This document shows positions 35,447 to 46,737 of a stretch of DNA of 64,000 nucleotides, piece after piece. Position 1 is the stretch's first letter, and each line of letters starts with the position of its first letter. The translations under genes and the position numbers were made by a program. The notes under the pieces were generated by a model, which did not search any database, was not told the DNA's origin, and saw only the letters and a program-made list of their open reading frames with translations. The stretch spans positions 51,907,142 through 51,971,141 of the forward strand of contig CM056733.1 of the NCBI GenBank assembly GCA_029844215.1, given 5' to 3'. The DNA comes from Przewalskia tangutica (lineage: Eukaryota > Streptophyta > Magnoliopsida > Solanales > Solanaceae).

Positions 35447-36668
35447 TATTCTACGTGAGGCGTATTCAACCTAGCGAGTGGATTAAGCCGGAAAGGTATG
35501 TGGAACTTTCCCTATCTCTTGGGCATGATGTTTGATAAATATATAGTACGATAGACGTACGAGCTTTAACTAGATTCGGCTTTGTGTTTGACATCATTGT
35601 CTTGATTGAATTGTCCAAGTTGGTTGAGGTAGAGAATTAACTTCCTTGATGTTAACGAATGAAAATGCCTTAATTGTCTAAAACATAAAGAGTTATAACG
35701 GCTTTATGGGAAGTTAGTTATAACGGCTTTATGGAAAGTTAAGAGAGTGGTCTACTTGATTTATAGGCATAAGTTGCCTAGGTTGTGAAAGTAGAAATGC
35801 TTGATTTTAAAAGCTTCGATTTGAATTTCTAAAGGTGTAGTACTTGGGGTTAAATTCCCGGATTTGACATGACATGCTAGTGTCTTGAGTCTTATGAAAT
35901 GATAAGTGATTCACCTTAATCTAATGAGAGTCCTAAATGATTTAAGTTGCATATGTTGCTCACAATAGACATTCGTGCAAGTGTTATATTTCCATATCAC
36001 CGCGTCCCTCGCTTGAGGGCCGGCAATCATGTGTTATGCTACGGGTTAAATTCCCTTGACATTGTTTTATTCCATGGATTAGCTCTCCACGATGCGAGTA
36101 TCCATATATACTCATTGCGGGTCCACGTGACCTATGCGGGTTCAATTCCCATGCGGGTTAAATTCCCATGACTATTCCCTGGGCTAGATCTCCACGATGC
36201 GGTTATCCATATATACTCATTGCGGGTCCACGTGACCTATGCGGGTCCAATTCCTATGCGGGTTAAATTCCCATGAATAGGATTGCATAATGGTATTACG
36301 GGCGGGTAGCCCTAAATTAATCATAACCTTCCTACTTTTAAATGGAAAAAGTTGCTCTCATTAGTCTCAGTGTTAATAAGGTGTGGTGTACTGTTATTTG
36401 GTTATCATACATGTCTCCAGCTTTATTTTAGACTATATGATTTCATTTCAGTATTTTCAGTTTTATATACTTGGTACATATTTTGTACTGGCCCCCTTTC
36501 CTCGGGGGGCTGCGTTAAGCAGGTTGCAGATCCTCGCTCTTAGGATCACTGATCAGTTTTGGAAAGCTCCATTTCTCCGGAGGCTTGTCTTTTGGTACGG
36601 TTTCCCTGATGTTGTAGATTTATATATATATTCAGGGGTATGGTGGGGTCATGTCCCGTCACAGCAGC
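35447..36668 (+). repeat. 3' LTR of element D, first piece (5'-truncated)
   Basis: From the deletion junction the sequence matches the middle of the A LTR (ATTCTAC near 29370, then GTATGTGGAACTTT-like text and ATATATAGTACG). It continues to 36668, where G is inserted; the remainder is 45741-45993. The U3 region, with palindrome and promoter, is deleted. Confidence 0.8.
36071..36274 (+). repeat. Tandem duplication of ~103 bp in D LTR
   Basis: Two adjacent units share TCCACGATGCG, then TCCATATATACTCATTGCGG and GTCCACGTGACCTATGCGGG, ending in TTAAATTCCCATG. It occupies the minisatellite position of the other LTRs but has a longer, higher-order unit. Confidence 0.8.
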
Positions 36669-39600
36669 TGTTATACCCCGTATTTCCAGAGTATGTACGC
36701 AGGGACGTACGTAGGAAATTTCGAACTTCAAGTAGGCTTGGCCGATTTAATTTTGTGCACAACACCCGATTAGAGTCGTTTTTCGGCGAAACGTTTTCAC
36801 AGCTTTCGTAGGGGAATTTCCGGCTATGCCATTTTTTATTTTTGCGGATTTTTCCGAGAGACGAAACATTTTGGACCAACAAGAGGGCGACACTTGTCAC
36901 CCTCTCATTGGGACACCTTGGGCGGTAATGTAGTGGCCGAAAGTTGGCCATTGTGGTCAAGGGTTGGTAGGATATTTTTGTGTTAGTTGGCTAGTGTGCA
37001 CTTGGCAAGATCTTGGCCCTACACTTGCATAGCACTTGGCAAGATCTTGGCCATTGGTTGGCCTTCACTTGACCTATAAATACCCCCCCCTTAGTGAAGA
37101 CTTCTTCATCCAAATATTTGCCTAAGTCTTGAAAGCTCTCCTTCTCCCTCCCCTTGTGTTGAGTTCGTCCTAAGCCTCCCCCACCCTTGGCCGAGAGCCC
37201 TCCCTCCTTTGAGGTGCTAGCCATGGGTACCCCACTGCTTGTTGCTTTCGTATAATACCCCTTTGTGGTGTAGAAATACTCTCAAAAGTATTGTTATAAT
37301 GCCCAATTACCTTAGCCGTATACCTTGTAGTATTCTAAGGTTATACCACTTCTGAAAGCTCGAAATACTATTATACTTCCGTCACCACAAAACCAAACCC
37401 TAGGAAAATCTCCATAGGCCGTTGGAGTAGTGTGTAGAAGGTGGTTAGAACTTCGCGGGGTGGTTTAGAGCGGGTTGGAGCGCTCGGAGTTGGAGCTAAA
37501 CCTTGCTAAGGATCGACATTAAACTCGGATAATTATGGGCTTATCGAGGTAATTATCTTGTCCCTCTATTGTAATTGGAAATTACATAATGTTAGAATAT
37601 ATAGTTGAAGTATACTATATATAGTACTGAACTTAATGTTGTGGCAATGTCCTTGGACTTAAGCTCAAGAATCGAATCGTAATTACTTAGGGTGTATTAC
37701 ATGAACTTGTGTAGTTGTGGGTAGGGAAGGCTGCCCAATTTTCCGTAGGATCTTGCATCTAGATTTATTCTACCGAGTAGTCTAGACTTTGATAGACTTG
37801 TGTAACTGTATAGGTTGAATGTTCTGCGAGTAGCATGTACTCTTGAGAAGGTGGACAGCTAAGCGGGTTATAGCCATGAGCGATTTGCTAATAGTCGATA
37901 ATCGTCGCGAGGTATGTGAACCTCTTCCTATCTCTTCTAGCATGATGTGTGTATAATTATGTAGTATGCGGTGACGTGCGTATGTTATTTGAACGTGGTT
38001 GTGCAGCAATGTCTTTTGACTTAAGCGAATAATAATAATCTTGAAGTAGTTCAAGAGAATTAAGAATTGTTTTTAAAGCAGAGTGTACTTGGTTTTAAAA
38101 GCTTACGAGTTATACTAGCTTTATGGGAAGTTAGGTATAACGGCTTAAGAAAGATAAAACGAATGATTTTAATTATTATAGAAGTTAAGAGACTTGATCT
38201 TGTAAGATAAGAGACTTAACTTAAATAAATTATATGAATTTTGTGTGAAACCTCATTCGTGAGTAATGAGTATTTGATTTTAAAAGGGATAATGTTTCTT
38301 GATTTGAAATCGTAAATGTGTATCGACAAACCACCGCGTTAATAAAGGAAAATGTATTGAATAATTAAGTATTATTAAAACCAGAGAAACTTCCATCTGC
38401 ATAGAAACTAAGATGAGACAAAATGATATTTCCTAGATCATGGTCATTGTAATAAGATTGTTATAAACAAGAATATCCTACTCACATATAAGGCTTATGT
38501 TTTCTCCGATTGTTTAAAAGAGAATTATATTCTTAAATGAATAAGACCTTGAACTACGAAACCTTTCTAAAATAAGAAACGTGAACATTTGAAATTAGGC
38601 AAACTTGGGCGCTTGGAAAATAATGTTGTTACTTGATTTTACAAAGGTAAGTGTTTTAGTTTACTTAAAAAGGATCACTCTATTTTATACTACGTATTGT
38701 GTGACTTATGTGAAAGAAACAGATCTTTTAAAGATTTAATGTGTGAAGTACTTTGGGGTTAGATACGAACTTGTTAGCATAAAGTACCTTGTGTGAATAA
38801 CTTGATTGTGTTGGTTTGTGATAGCCTTGTAATACTTTCTTGTTGATTTGATAAGTAAACATGTTAGGATGCTACGTGTGTTAGTATCTTGTGATGTTGT
38901 GTAAGGGTCATTCTTGTTGTGCTTACGTTGTTAAACGTTAAGCGTTGTACTATTATTGTATCACATACCCCCTTTGACTTATTATACAGGGCTTGCCACC
39001 CGACGCGGGTCTCTACGGCTGTCACGGTCCTTGTGACTATGCGAGTACGGTAGCTCGTGATTGATCATTCCGGTGTTTAGCCCGACGCGGGTATTCCTAT
39101 GCGGTCTGCTGAGACTATGCGGTCTTTTGAGACTATGCGGGTTGCGGGAGCCTGGCGGATACGGGGTTAAGCGCCCTCGATGCGGGGTATACCTCGGTGA
39201 TGCAGGACCATGATTCGAGGAATACCTATGCGGGTCGTGTGTGACCTATGCGGGCTGCGAGAGTTCCAGAATAGACGCGCGGTGATCTGCGGGCGGTGGC
39301 GGCTTCGATCATGTGGTGCGGTCTAGAAAGACCTCGTGATACGCTTTATGGCATTTGTGGTGCGGGGTCTTAGTAGTCGGTTATGCCTTCGCACTTACCG
39401 TGCGGTTTTATTGTGATGACTTTGAGGCGTGAGTCACGACTTGACATGATCGCTTATTGTGATCGTAGTTTGGTTATCATACATGTCTCCGCTTTATAGA
39501 CTACTATGATTTCATTTCTGATTTATTTTCGTTCACATACTCGCACTGTTATCGACCTCCTTCGGTGCGTTCATGCCGCAGTAAAGGTACACCGGCCGTT

Positions 39601-39950
39601 GATCCTCGCTCTTAGGGTCACAGATTCAGCGTTTGGGAAAGCTCCGCTTCTCCGAGGCTTATCTTCGTATAGTCCACTGTTGTAGGTGCTACATTCGTGG
39701 TATGGCGGCCACCGTCCGTCATTGTTGTCGTATCATTTCTTAGAGGTGTAGTAATCTTTGTTGTGGTTTGTAAAAAGGATTAAACTGCTCATTTGTAAGA
39801 GTTGTTATTTATATATATGCCTCGCAAGTTTTCCTCAGATCTTGTTTTGTACTTCATTTGTTTCATGTATGTGTTTTATGTTCCCTGATTACTGATGTTG
39901 TATCACTAGGGTGCCGGTAAGGCACGATCCACGCCCAGTTGGTCGTGACA
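36669..39950 (+). repeat. 5' LTR of element G
   Basis: It begins TGTTATACCCCG and ends GGTCGTGACA. It includes the U3 palindrome (36883-36904), TATAAATA (37076-37083), and minisatellite units with GACTATGCGG (about 39000-39250). It matches the 3' LTR almost throughout. Visible differences are short gains and losses, such as ATTTCCAGAGTATG versus ATTTCCGCAGTATG, and CACCGCGTT versus CACTGCAGCGTT. Confidence 0.92.
37076..37083 (+). promoter_or_regulatory. TATA box candidate in G 5' LTR
   Basis: TATAAATA, followed by a C run and GAAGACTTCTTCATCC. The partner LTR has the same octamer at 42839-42846. It lies about 180 bp downstream of the U3 palindrome. Transcription would start shortly after it by analogy with other plant LTRs. 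Confidence 0.65.
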
Positions 39951-39954
39951 AAAG

Positions 39955-39966
39955 TGGTATCGAGCG
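39955..39966 (+). other. Primer binding site of element G (altered)
   Basis: TGGTATCGAGCG, against the intact TGGTATCAGAGC of F and C. The difference is the loss of one A and G around a CAG, as in B and I. Confidence 0.75.
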
Positions 39967-40152
39967 ATTAATCCTCGGAAAGTGTCTACTGCACCGTATC
40001 GATGAGTCTTGATTATCGGTGTGTTGTGCACCACGCCAATAATCGTGAGGCTATAGGATATTTAGGATTGGTTTCTATTCTTCTCACTCGAGATCGTGCC
40101 TTAGAGGTGTGTTGTAAATTGGACCTCTAAACGTATTTCTTTCCTTACCGCT

Positions 40153-40870
40153 ATGCCTCCGCGTGAACAGCAACCCGGGAGGCAAAGCGTAGGGAGGCTG
40201 CGAGTAGAGTTCGAGAGGGTTACGAGGCACAGCCCAATCATCACCGAGTTAGGTGCTTCATTTGGGGATTTCTGCGACATCACTAGCCCGTGAGTTTAGC
40301 ACGCGCGGCAGTTCCTACTGCGGCCATGATATTTGAACCTTCAGTTCCACGACCGGGAACAGAGAATTTAGATTGCAAGAAGGCGACCCTGTTACTAGCT
40401 ATGGATTTGGCTACCAAAGAGTATACCGTTGTACCGCAAGTCTTGATGACTACCTAAGAGAAGATTGTGCAAGAGTAATCCTTCAGTTAGGCTTGAGCAT
40501 GGCCTGTGTACGGGCTTATGCGCAGCAGGCCGAGAAACGTAGAGATCGACGGGTTAACGAAGGACAACAGAAGAGGGCCAGAGCAGCAAGGTCCTTTGGT
40601 AACTTTCGAGGCGAGTCACCTCGCGTGATTTGATTATGCACATCCATCAGTGCAGAGTGGTCTTCCACGAATTTCAGGACGTTCGGGGTATGCAGGAGTT
40701 GGTTAGAACTCCAGGGCTTCCGGTTCACAGTGTGACAGACGTCATCCCGGGGAATGTCATCTTTTAGGTTGGTACTTGTTGTACCTATGACCGTCAGGGT
40801 CTGGTATCGAAGAGTGTCCTTGTAGGAGGACTTAGCCTTCAGGATCGGTGGGTAGTTTGTCATCTCCTCA
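40153..40870 (+). pseudogene. Element G gag remnant
   Basis: It starts with ATG in the MPPRE context also seen in the gag of I (MPPRK). It is open for about 45 codons, then broken. A second open stretch at 40373-40633 contains LDDYLREDCARVILQLGL and a KRARAARSFGNFRG end, parallel to residues 216-272 of the I gag. The central capsid part of I gag (residues 80-200) is largely missing. The zinc knuckle is not readable. Confidence 0.75.
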
Positions 40871-41689
40871 CGGCATGCGCCTACGAGGCGAGTTTGATTA
40901 GACGACTAAGGAGTGAAGCGAAGAGATATAGATATATCTTTAACCCTCTAGAGTTTTGTTTATGTGATAAGGTGAGTATACCTTAAGTGCTTTGTGTTAG
41001 TTGTGATTAGAAATCCTGGTTAGTTAACCAAGTAAGAATTGGGGGGATAGAGAAGGTGTAAACCTTAGAGTCTTGTTACGTAGAGACCTTGAGGTAAGGT
41101 CATCTAGAGTAAAAGACGTATGGTTATGTTGATCCTTATCGGGTGCCTAGTGCGCGTGAGCTATGTTTGGGATAGGTCCAGTAGTGTGGAATGAAAGAGG
41201 GTAGTTGAGCTAAGAAGACCGCTAGGTTTTCGTAACATGTTTAGTGAGATTGTTCCTTCGGGAGATAGTATTTTGCGCCGGGTCGGGTTGAGACCACGTT
41301 GCGGGTCAACCCGCGGCATGTTTGGTGGTGGGTCTGGTTGTGGTGGTCGCCTTGTGGTAGGGTCACGAGGTGTTAGGCCCAAGTTTAGTTAACCAACGAC
41401 GACGTGGATGCGTTCGACCAGTGGTCGGGCCGATGGGGGCAGCCCATCGTGTTCTTCGGTCGGGACCATTCACTCGGCAGTGTTGATACATCAGAAAGGT
41501 TGTAAGGCTGCACGGGGTGCCTACCTTCACCTTATGGCGATGTGGAGCCCGTGATATGGCCGCTTTTGTTTGGAAGTTTTACCAGCAGGTTAAGGACTCG
41601 GTGAGTCTCGAATCGCGTCGCCCTCGGGCGGTGTTTGGATTTGAGGGTAGTTGTGGGGATGGTTGTCTCTGTAGAGAAGTGTTTTAGCT
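40871..41689 (+). other. Element G non-coding interior block
   Basis: No domain is readable. About 41280-41460 corresponds to the block shared with B and I (TTAGGCCCAAGTTTAG is recognisable near 41370). The rest shows AT-rich text with GTGAGTATACC-like strings also present in B. Confidence 0.55.
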
Positions 41690-42160
41690 ACCATTGCGGT
41701 GTTCGGATGTCGCCTTATGAAGCCTTGTAAAGGCGGAAGTGTAAGTTGCGGCCGATTGGTTCGATGTTGGCAAGGTTGACGATCGGTTGAGCTTGTTCCA
41801 CAGACCGTGGTTAGTGAAGCTTGTCTAGAAGAAGTTACGGCGGCTCGGAGGAATCGTGTGGATAATCGGCGGCGACGCTTAGAGTTCAAAGTTGGCGGTC
41901 TTGAAAGTACCACCCGGCCGGTGTGACGAGCTTTGGGAAAACAGAGGAAACTTAGCGAGTTACTTGGGCCTTTGTGAGTTCATGTGAAGAATAGGCGGGT
42001 TGCCTATATGTTAGCATTTGCCGTCCGACTTAGGAGACAGGGCGTCGGTCTTCGTATTGTTATGTTCGGAAAGTATCGAAGATCCATCCGAATGTTCCCG
42101 ATAAATGATGCCCACGTTAAGAGATAGTAACCCGAGTTTTGGATACTAAAGCGATTCGTA
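41690..42160 (+). pseudogene. Element G integrase C-terminal remnant
   Basis: The translation has SYHCGVRMSPYEAL, RRKCKLRPIGSMLA and, near 42060-42110, RKVSKIHPNV, parallel to A integrase pieces (NNSYHSS, PYEALYGRKCRSP, HPVFHV). It contains stops and indels throughout. The same remnant in B shows that the internal deletion is inherited. Confidence 0.65.
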
Positions 42161-42432
42161 AATGTGGTAAGAATTCAGTGTCTGGCGGCTGATCGTGATC
42201 GCATGCAGCACGGTACCATTTGTTGGGTCGTCGGAGCAAGGCTCGCGACAAAGTGACAAAGTAGTATCATTTTGGTGATGTTAGAGGTGTTTCTCGTGGA
42301 CTTGGATGTAAGTATTTCGCGGGGTGTTTCGTGGCGGACGTGGCGTGTTTGTTCTCGTAAGAATAGTAGTGAAGACTATCTCGGGCGCCGCTTGTTTTGA
42401 GACTTAGAAGGAACATTCGGACGAATGTTTCT

Positions 42433-42443
42433 AAGGAGGAGAA
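42433..42443 (+). other. Polypurine tract of element G
   Basis: AAGGAGGAGAA directly before the 3' LTR TGTTATACCCC. The upstream flank is ATTCGGACGAATGTTTCT, as in the other elements. Confidence 0.88.
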
Positions 42444-45400
42444 TGTTATACCCCAGTATTTCCGCAGTATGTACGCAGGACGACGAGGAAATTTCGAACT
42501 TCAAGTAGGCTTGGCGATTTAATTTTGTGCACAACACCCGATTAGAGTCGTTTTTCGCTAAACGCTTTCCAAACTTTCGTAGGGAATTTCCGCTATGCCA
42601 TTTTTATTTTTATGCGGATTTTTCCGAGAGACGAAACATTTTGGACCAACAAGAGGGCGACACTTGTCACCCTCTCATTGGGACACCTCACAGAATGTAG
42701 TGGCCGAAGTTGGCCATTGTGGTCAAGGGTTGGTAGGATATTTTGTGTTAGTTGGCTAGTGTGCACTTGGCAAGATCTTGCCCTACACTTGCATAGCACT
42801 TGGCAAGATCTTGGCCATTGGTTGGCCTTCACTTGACCTATAAATACCCCTTAGTGAAGACTTCTTCATCCAAATATTTGCCTAAGTCTTGAAAGCTCTC
42901 CTTCTCCTCCTTGTGTTGAGTCTGCCCTAAGCCTCCCCACCCTTGCCCGAGAGCCCTCCCCTCCTGAGGTGCTAGCCATGGGTACCCCTAGCCTTGTTGC
43001 TTTCAGATAATACCCCCTTTGTGGTGTAGAAATACTCAAAAGTATTGTTATAATGCCCAAATTACCTTAGCCAGATACCTTGTAGTATTCTAAGGTTATA
43101 CCCTCACGAAAAGCCAGAAATACTATTATACTTCCCACAATACAAAACCGAAACCCTAGGAAAATCTCCATAGTCCGTTGAGTATTGTGTAGAAGTTGGT
43201 TAGAACTTCTAAGGGTGGTTTAGAGCGGGTTGGAGCGCTGAGTCGAGCTAAACCTTGCTAAGGATCGACATTAAACTCGGATAATTACGGGCTTATCGAG
43301 GTAATTATCTTGTCCTCTATTGTAATTGGAAATTACATAATGTTAGAATATATAGTTGAAGTATACTATATATAGTACGAACTTAATGTTGTGGCAATGT
43401 CCTTGGACTTAAGCTCAAGAATCAATCGAATCAGAATTACTTAGGATCAGACATTACAAAGAGACTTGTGTAGTTTGACGCAGGAAGTGGTCGCCAATTT
43501 TCCCGTAGGATCTTGCATCTAGATTTATTCTACCGAGTAGTCTAGACTTTGATAGACTTGTGTAACCTGTATAGGTTGAATGTTCTGCGAGTAGCATGTG
43601 CTACTTGAGAAGGTGGACCAGGCTAGCCGGGTTATAGCCGTGGAGCGATTTGCTAATAGTCGATAATCGTCGCGAGGTATGTGAACCTCTTCCTATCTCT
43701 TCTAGCATGATGTGTGTATAACTATGTAGTACGGTAGACGTACGTATGTTATTTGAACGTAGTTGTACGGCAATGTCTTTTGACTTAAGCCCGAATAATA
43801 ATAATCTTGAAGTAGTTCAAGAGAATTAAGAATTGTTTTTAAAAGAAGAGTGTACTTGGTTTTAAAAGCTTAAGAGTTATACTAGCTTTATGGGAAGTTA
43901 GGTATAACGGCTTAAGAAAGATAAAACGAATGATTTTAATTATTATAGAAGTTAAGAGACTTGATCTTGTAAGATAAGAGACTTAACTTAAATAAATTAT
44001 ATGAATTTTGTGTGAAACCTCATTCGTGAGTAATGAGTATTTGATTTTTAAAAGGGATAATGTTTTACTGATTTCGGAAATCAGAAATGTGTATCGACAA
44101 ACCACTGCAGCGTTAATAAAGGAAAATGTATTGAATAATTAAGTATTATTAAAACCAGTAGAAACTTCCATCTGCATAGAAACTAAGATGAGACAAAATG
44201 ATATTTCCTAGATCATGGCTGCTGTAATAAGATTGTTATAAACAAGAATATCCTACTCACATATAAGGCTTATGTTTTCTCCGATTGTTTAAAAGAGAAT
44301 TATATTCTTAAATGAATAAGACCTTGAACTACTAAACCTTTCTAAAATAAGAAACGTGAACATTTGAAATTAGGCAAACTTGGACGCTTGGAAAATAATG
44401 TTGTTACTTGATTTTACAAAGGTAAGTGTTTTAGTTTACTTAAAAGACAAATACTCTATTTTATACTACGGGTATCAGGTGACTTATGTGAAAGAAACAG
44501 ATCTTTTAAAGATTTAATGTGTGAAGTACTTTGGGGTTAGATACCAACTTGTTAGCATAAAGTACCTTGTGTGAATAACTTGATTGTGTTGGTTTGTGAT
44601 AGCCTTGTAATACTTTCTTGTTGATTTGATAAGTAAACATGTTAGGATGCTACGTGTTAGTATCTTGTGATGTTGTGTAAGCGGGTCATTCTTGTTGTGC
44701 TTACGTTGTTAAACGTTAAGCCCGCTGTACTATTATTGTATCACATACCCTTTGACTTATTATACCGAGGGCTTGCCACCCTTGACGCGGTCTCTACGGC
44801 CTATGCGGTCCTTGTGACTACGCGGAGCGCGTAGCTCCAGGATTGATCATTCCGGTGTTTAGCCCGACGCGGGATTCCCTATGCGGTCTGCTGAGACTAT
44901 GCGGTCTTTTGAGACTATGCGGGTCGCGGAGCCTAGCGGATACCGGGGTTAAGGCCGCTCGATGCGGTATACCTCAGCGTGCAGGACCATGATTCGAGGA
45001 ATACCTCATGCGGGTCCGTGTGACCTATGCGCGAGTCAGCGAGTTCCAGAATAGACGCCAAGACGATACTGCGGGCGGTGGCCAGCTTCGATCATGTGGT
45101 GCGGTCTAGAAAGACCTCGTGATACAGTTTATGGCATTTGTGGTACCGGGGTCTTAGTAGTCGGTTATGCCTTCGCATTACCCCGCACGGTTTTATTGTG
45201 ATGACTTTGAGGCGTGAGTCCACGACTTGACATGATCGCTATTGTGAATCGTAGTTTGGTTATCATACATGTCTCCCGCTTTATAGACTACTATGATTTC
45301 ATTTACGATTTATTTTCAGTTTCATACTTGCACCAGATCGACTCCTTCGGGGCCGTTCATGCCGCAGTAAAGGTACACCCGCCGTTGATCCTCGCTCTTA

Positions 45401-45740
45401 GGGTCACGTCATTTGTTGGGAAAGCTCCGCTTTCTCGAGGCTTATCTTCGTATAGTCCCCTGTTGTAGGTGCTTACATTCGTGGTATGACGGCCCCGTCC
45501 CGTCATTGTTGTCGATCATTTCTTAGAGGTCCATAGTAATCACAGTGTGGTTTGTAAAAAGGATTAAACTGTTCATTTGTAAGAGTTGTTATTTATATAT
45601 ATGCCTCAGGCAAGTTTTCCTCAGATTACTGTTTTGTACTTCATTTGTTTCATGTATGTGTTTTATGTTCCGCTGATTACTCTGATGTTGTATCACTAGG
45701 TGCCCGGTAAGGCACCACCACGCCCAGTTCGGTCGTGACA
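42444..45740 (+). repeat. 3' LTR of element G
   Basis: It begins TGTTATACCCC and ends GGTCGTGACA. The U3 palindrome is at 42653-42674 and TATAAATA at 42839-42846. It is the partner of 36669-39950, with a length difference of only 15 bp. Confidence 0.92.
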
Positions 45741-45993
45741 ACAAATGGTGTCCAAAAACTCTTAGAGGTCTGTAGTCATATCTTGTGGGTCAGTTTGTAA
45801 AGAAAAAAAATGTAACTGATTTTGGCTATGTATATATATATCCATGGAGGTAGCCTTATCGGCTCACCTATTGTTTATTTCTTGTTGATTTACGTTACGA
45901 GTTTTATGTATGTTTCGATGATTATCTCTGAGGTATACCTGTAAGGGTGCCCAGGTAGGGCACCAGTCGCGGGCCCGGGGTCGGGTCGTGACA
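45741..45993 (+). repeat. 3' LTR of element D, second piece
   Basis: It resumes D LTR text after G (CTTAGAGGTCTGTAGTCATA, parallel to the A LTR near 30765) and ends GGGTCGGGTCGTGACA. Copia coding text follows at 45994 without a gap. Confidence 0.82.
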
Positions 45994-46653
45994 CTTGCAT
46001 GGGCTCTTCAGTATCTTACGGTCACGAGACCAGATATTACATATGACGTACAACAGTTGTGTTTGTTTATGCATGATCCGAGCACATGAATGCACTCAAA
46101 TGCATTATTCGATACATACATGAGACACTTGACTATGGCTTACATTTATATCTTTCATCGACGTCTACATTTGTATCGTATACAGATGTTGATTGGGGTG
46201 ACTGTCCAGACACCAGACGCTCTATATCTGGCTATTGTATGTTTTTTGGTAATAACTTGGTCTCATGATCTGCAAAGCGTCATTCGACTTTATCACGATC
46301 TAGTGCAGAGATCGAGTATCGAGGGGTAGCCAGTATCGTCTCTGAATCTTATTGGTTACGGAATCTTCTATTAGAGCTTCATTGTCCTATTCAGAAGGCT
46401 ACCTTGGTTTATTGTGATAATGTTAGTGTCATCTACCTTTCTGGTAATCCGGTTCAACATCAGCGCACTAAGCATATAGAGATGGATATACATTTTGTTC
46501 GCGAAAAGGTAGATCGTGGACAAATACGTGTTTGTCATGTCCTTTCCAGGTATCAAATTGCAGATATCTTTACCAAACGTCTTCCCTCGATCCTTTTTAA
46601 AGATTTTAGGGACAGTCTCAGCGTACGAAGATCGTCTGCTATGACCGCGGAGG
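45994..46653 (+). pseudogene. Element H: copia RT end and RNase H (partial)
   Basis: It starts in the RT-RNase H link with ALQYLTVTRPDITYDV and continues, after frame changes, with DVDWGDCPDTRRSISGYC, the catalytic DxDW region of copia RNase H. It then reads YWLRNLLLELHCPI, VYCDNVSVIYLSGNP, HIEMDIHFVREKV and QIADIFTKRLP, the C-terminal hallmark of copia pol. The last open frame is 46404-46658. Stops and one-base shifts near 46085 and 46268 break it. Everything upstream (gag to RT) was displaced to the left of D. H is the host of D and I, thus the oldest layer of the nest. Confidence 0.9.
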
Positions 46654-46737
46654 TGTGAAAATATACCTACGTATACACACGGTATACACATATCTTGTGT
46701 ATACCGTGTACATCACAAAATACAAATGGATATACAC
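46654..46737 (+). repeat. Element H 3' LTR, first piece
   Basis: A probable copia LTR start (TGTGAAAATATACC) directly after the pol stop and a purine-rich GCGGAGG. It contains a 13-bp inverted repeat with arms 46677-46689 and 46697-46709. It is interrupted at 46737 by element I; the last five bases, tacac (46733-46737), are duplicated at 56019-56023. The exact LTR start is a judgement because the partner LTR is off the window. Confidence 0.6.
46677..46709. repeat. 13-bp inverted repeat in H LTR
   Basis: The arms ACACGGTATACAC and GTGTATACCGTGT are perfect complements around a 7-base spacer (ATATCTT). They sit about 25 bp into the LTR. Related GTATAC/GTGTAC text occurs after the I insertion (56020-56045). 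It might be a regulatory palindrome or RNA hairpin; unproven. Confidence 0.85.

Larger units (their letters stand above)
36669..45740 (+). mobile_element. Element G: long-LTR gypsy, non-autonomous
   Basis: A complete plus-strand element of 9072 bp in the LTR of D. The 5' LTR is 36669-39950 (3282 bp), the interior is 39951-42443 (2493 bp), and the 3' LTR is 42444-45740 (3297 bp). The interior has a primer site, a broken gag, a non-coding block, an integrase C-terminal remnant and a polypurine tract. Protease, RT, RNase H and integrase core are absent. More than 70 percent of the element is LTR. No clean 5-bp duplication was found (flanks CAGC and ACAAA), although the D text on both sides belongs together. 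Architecture matches B. Confidence 0.88.
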
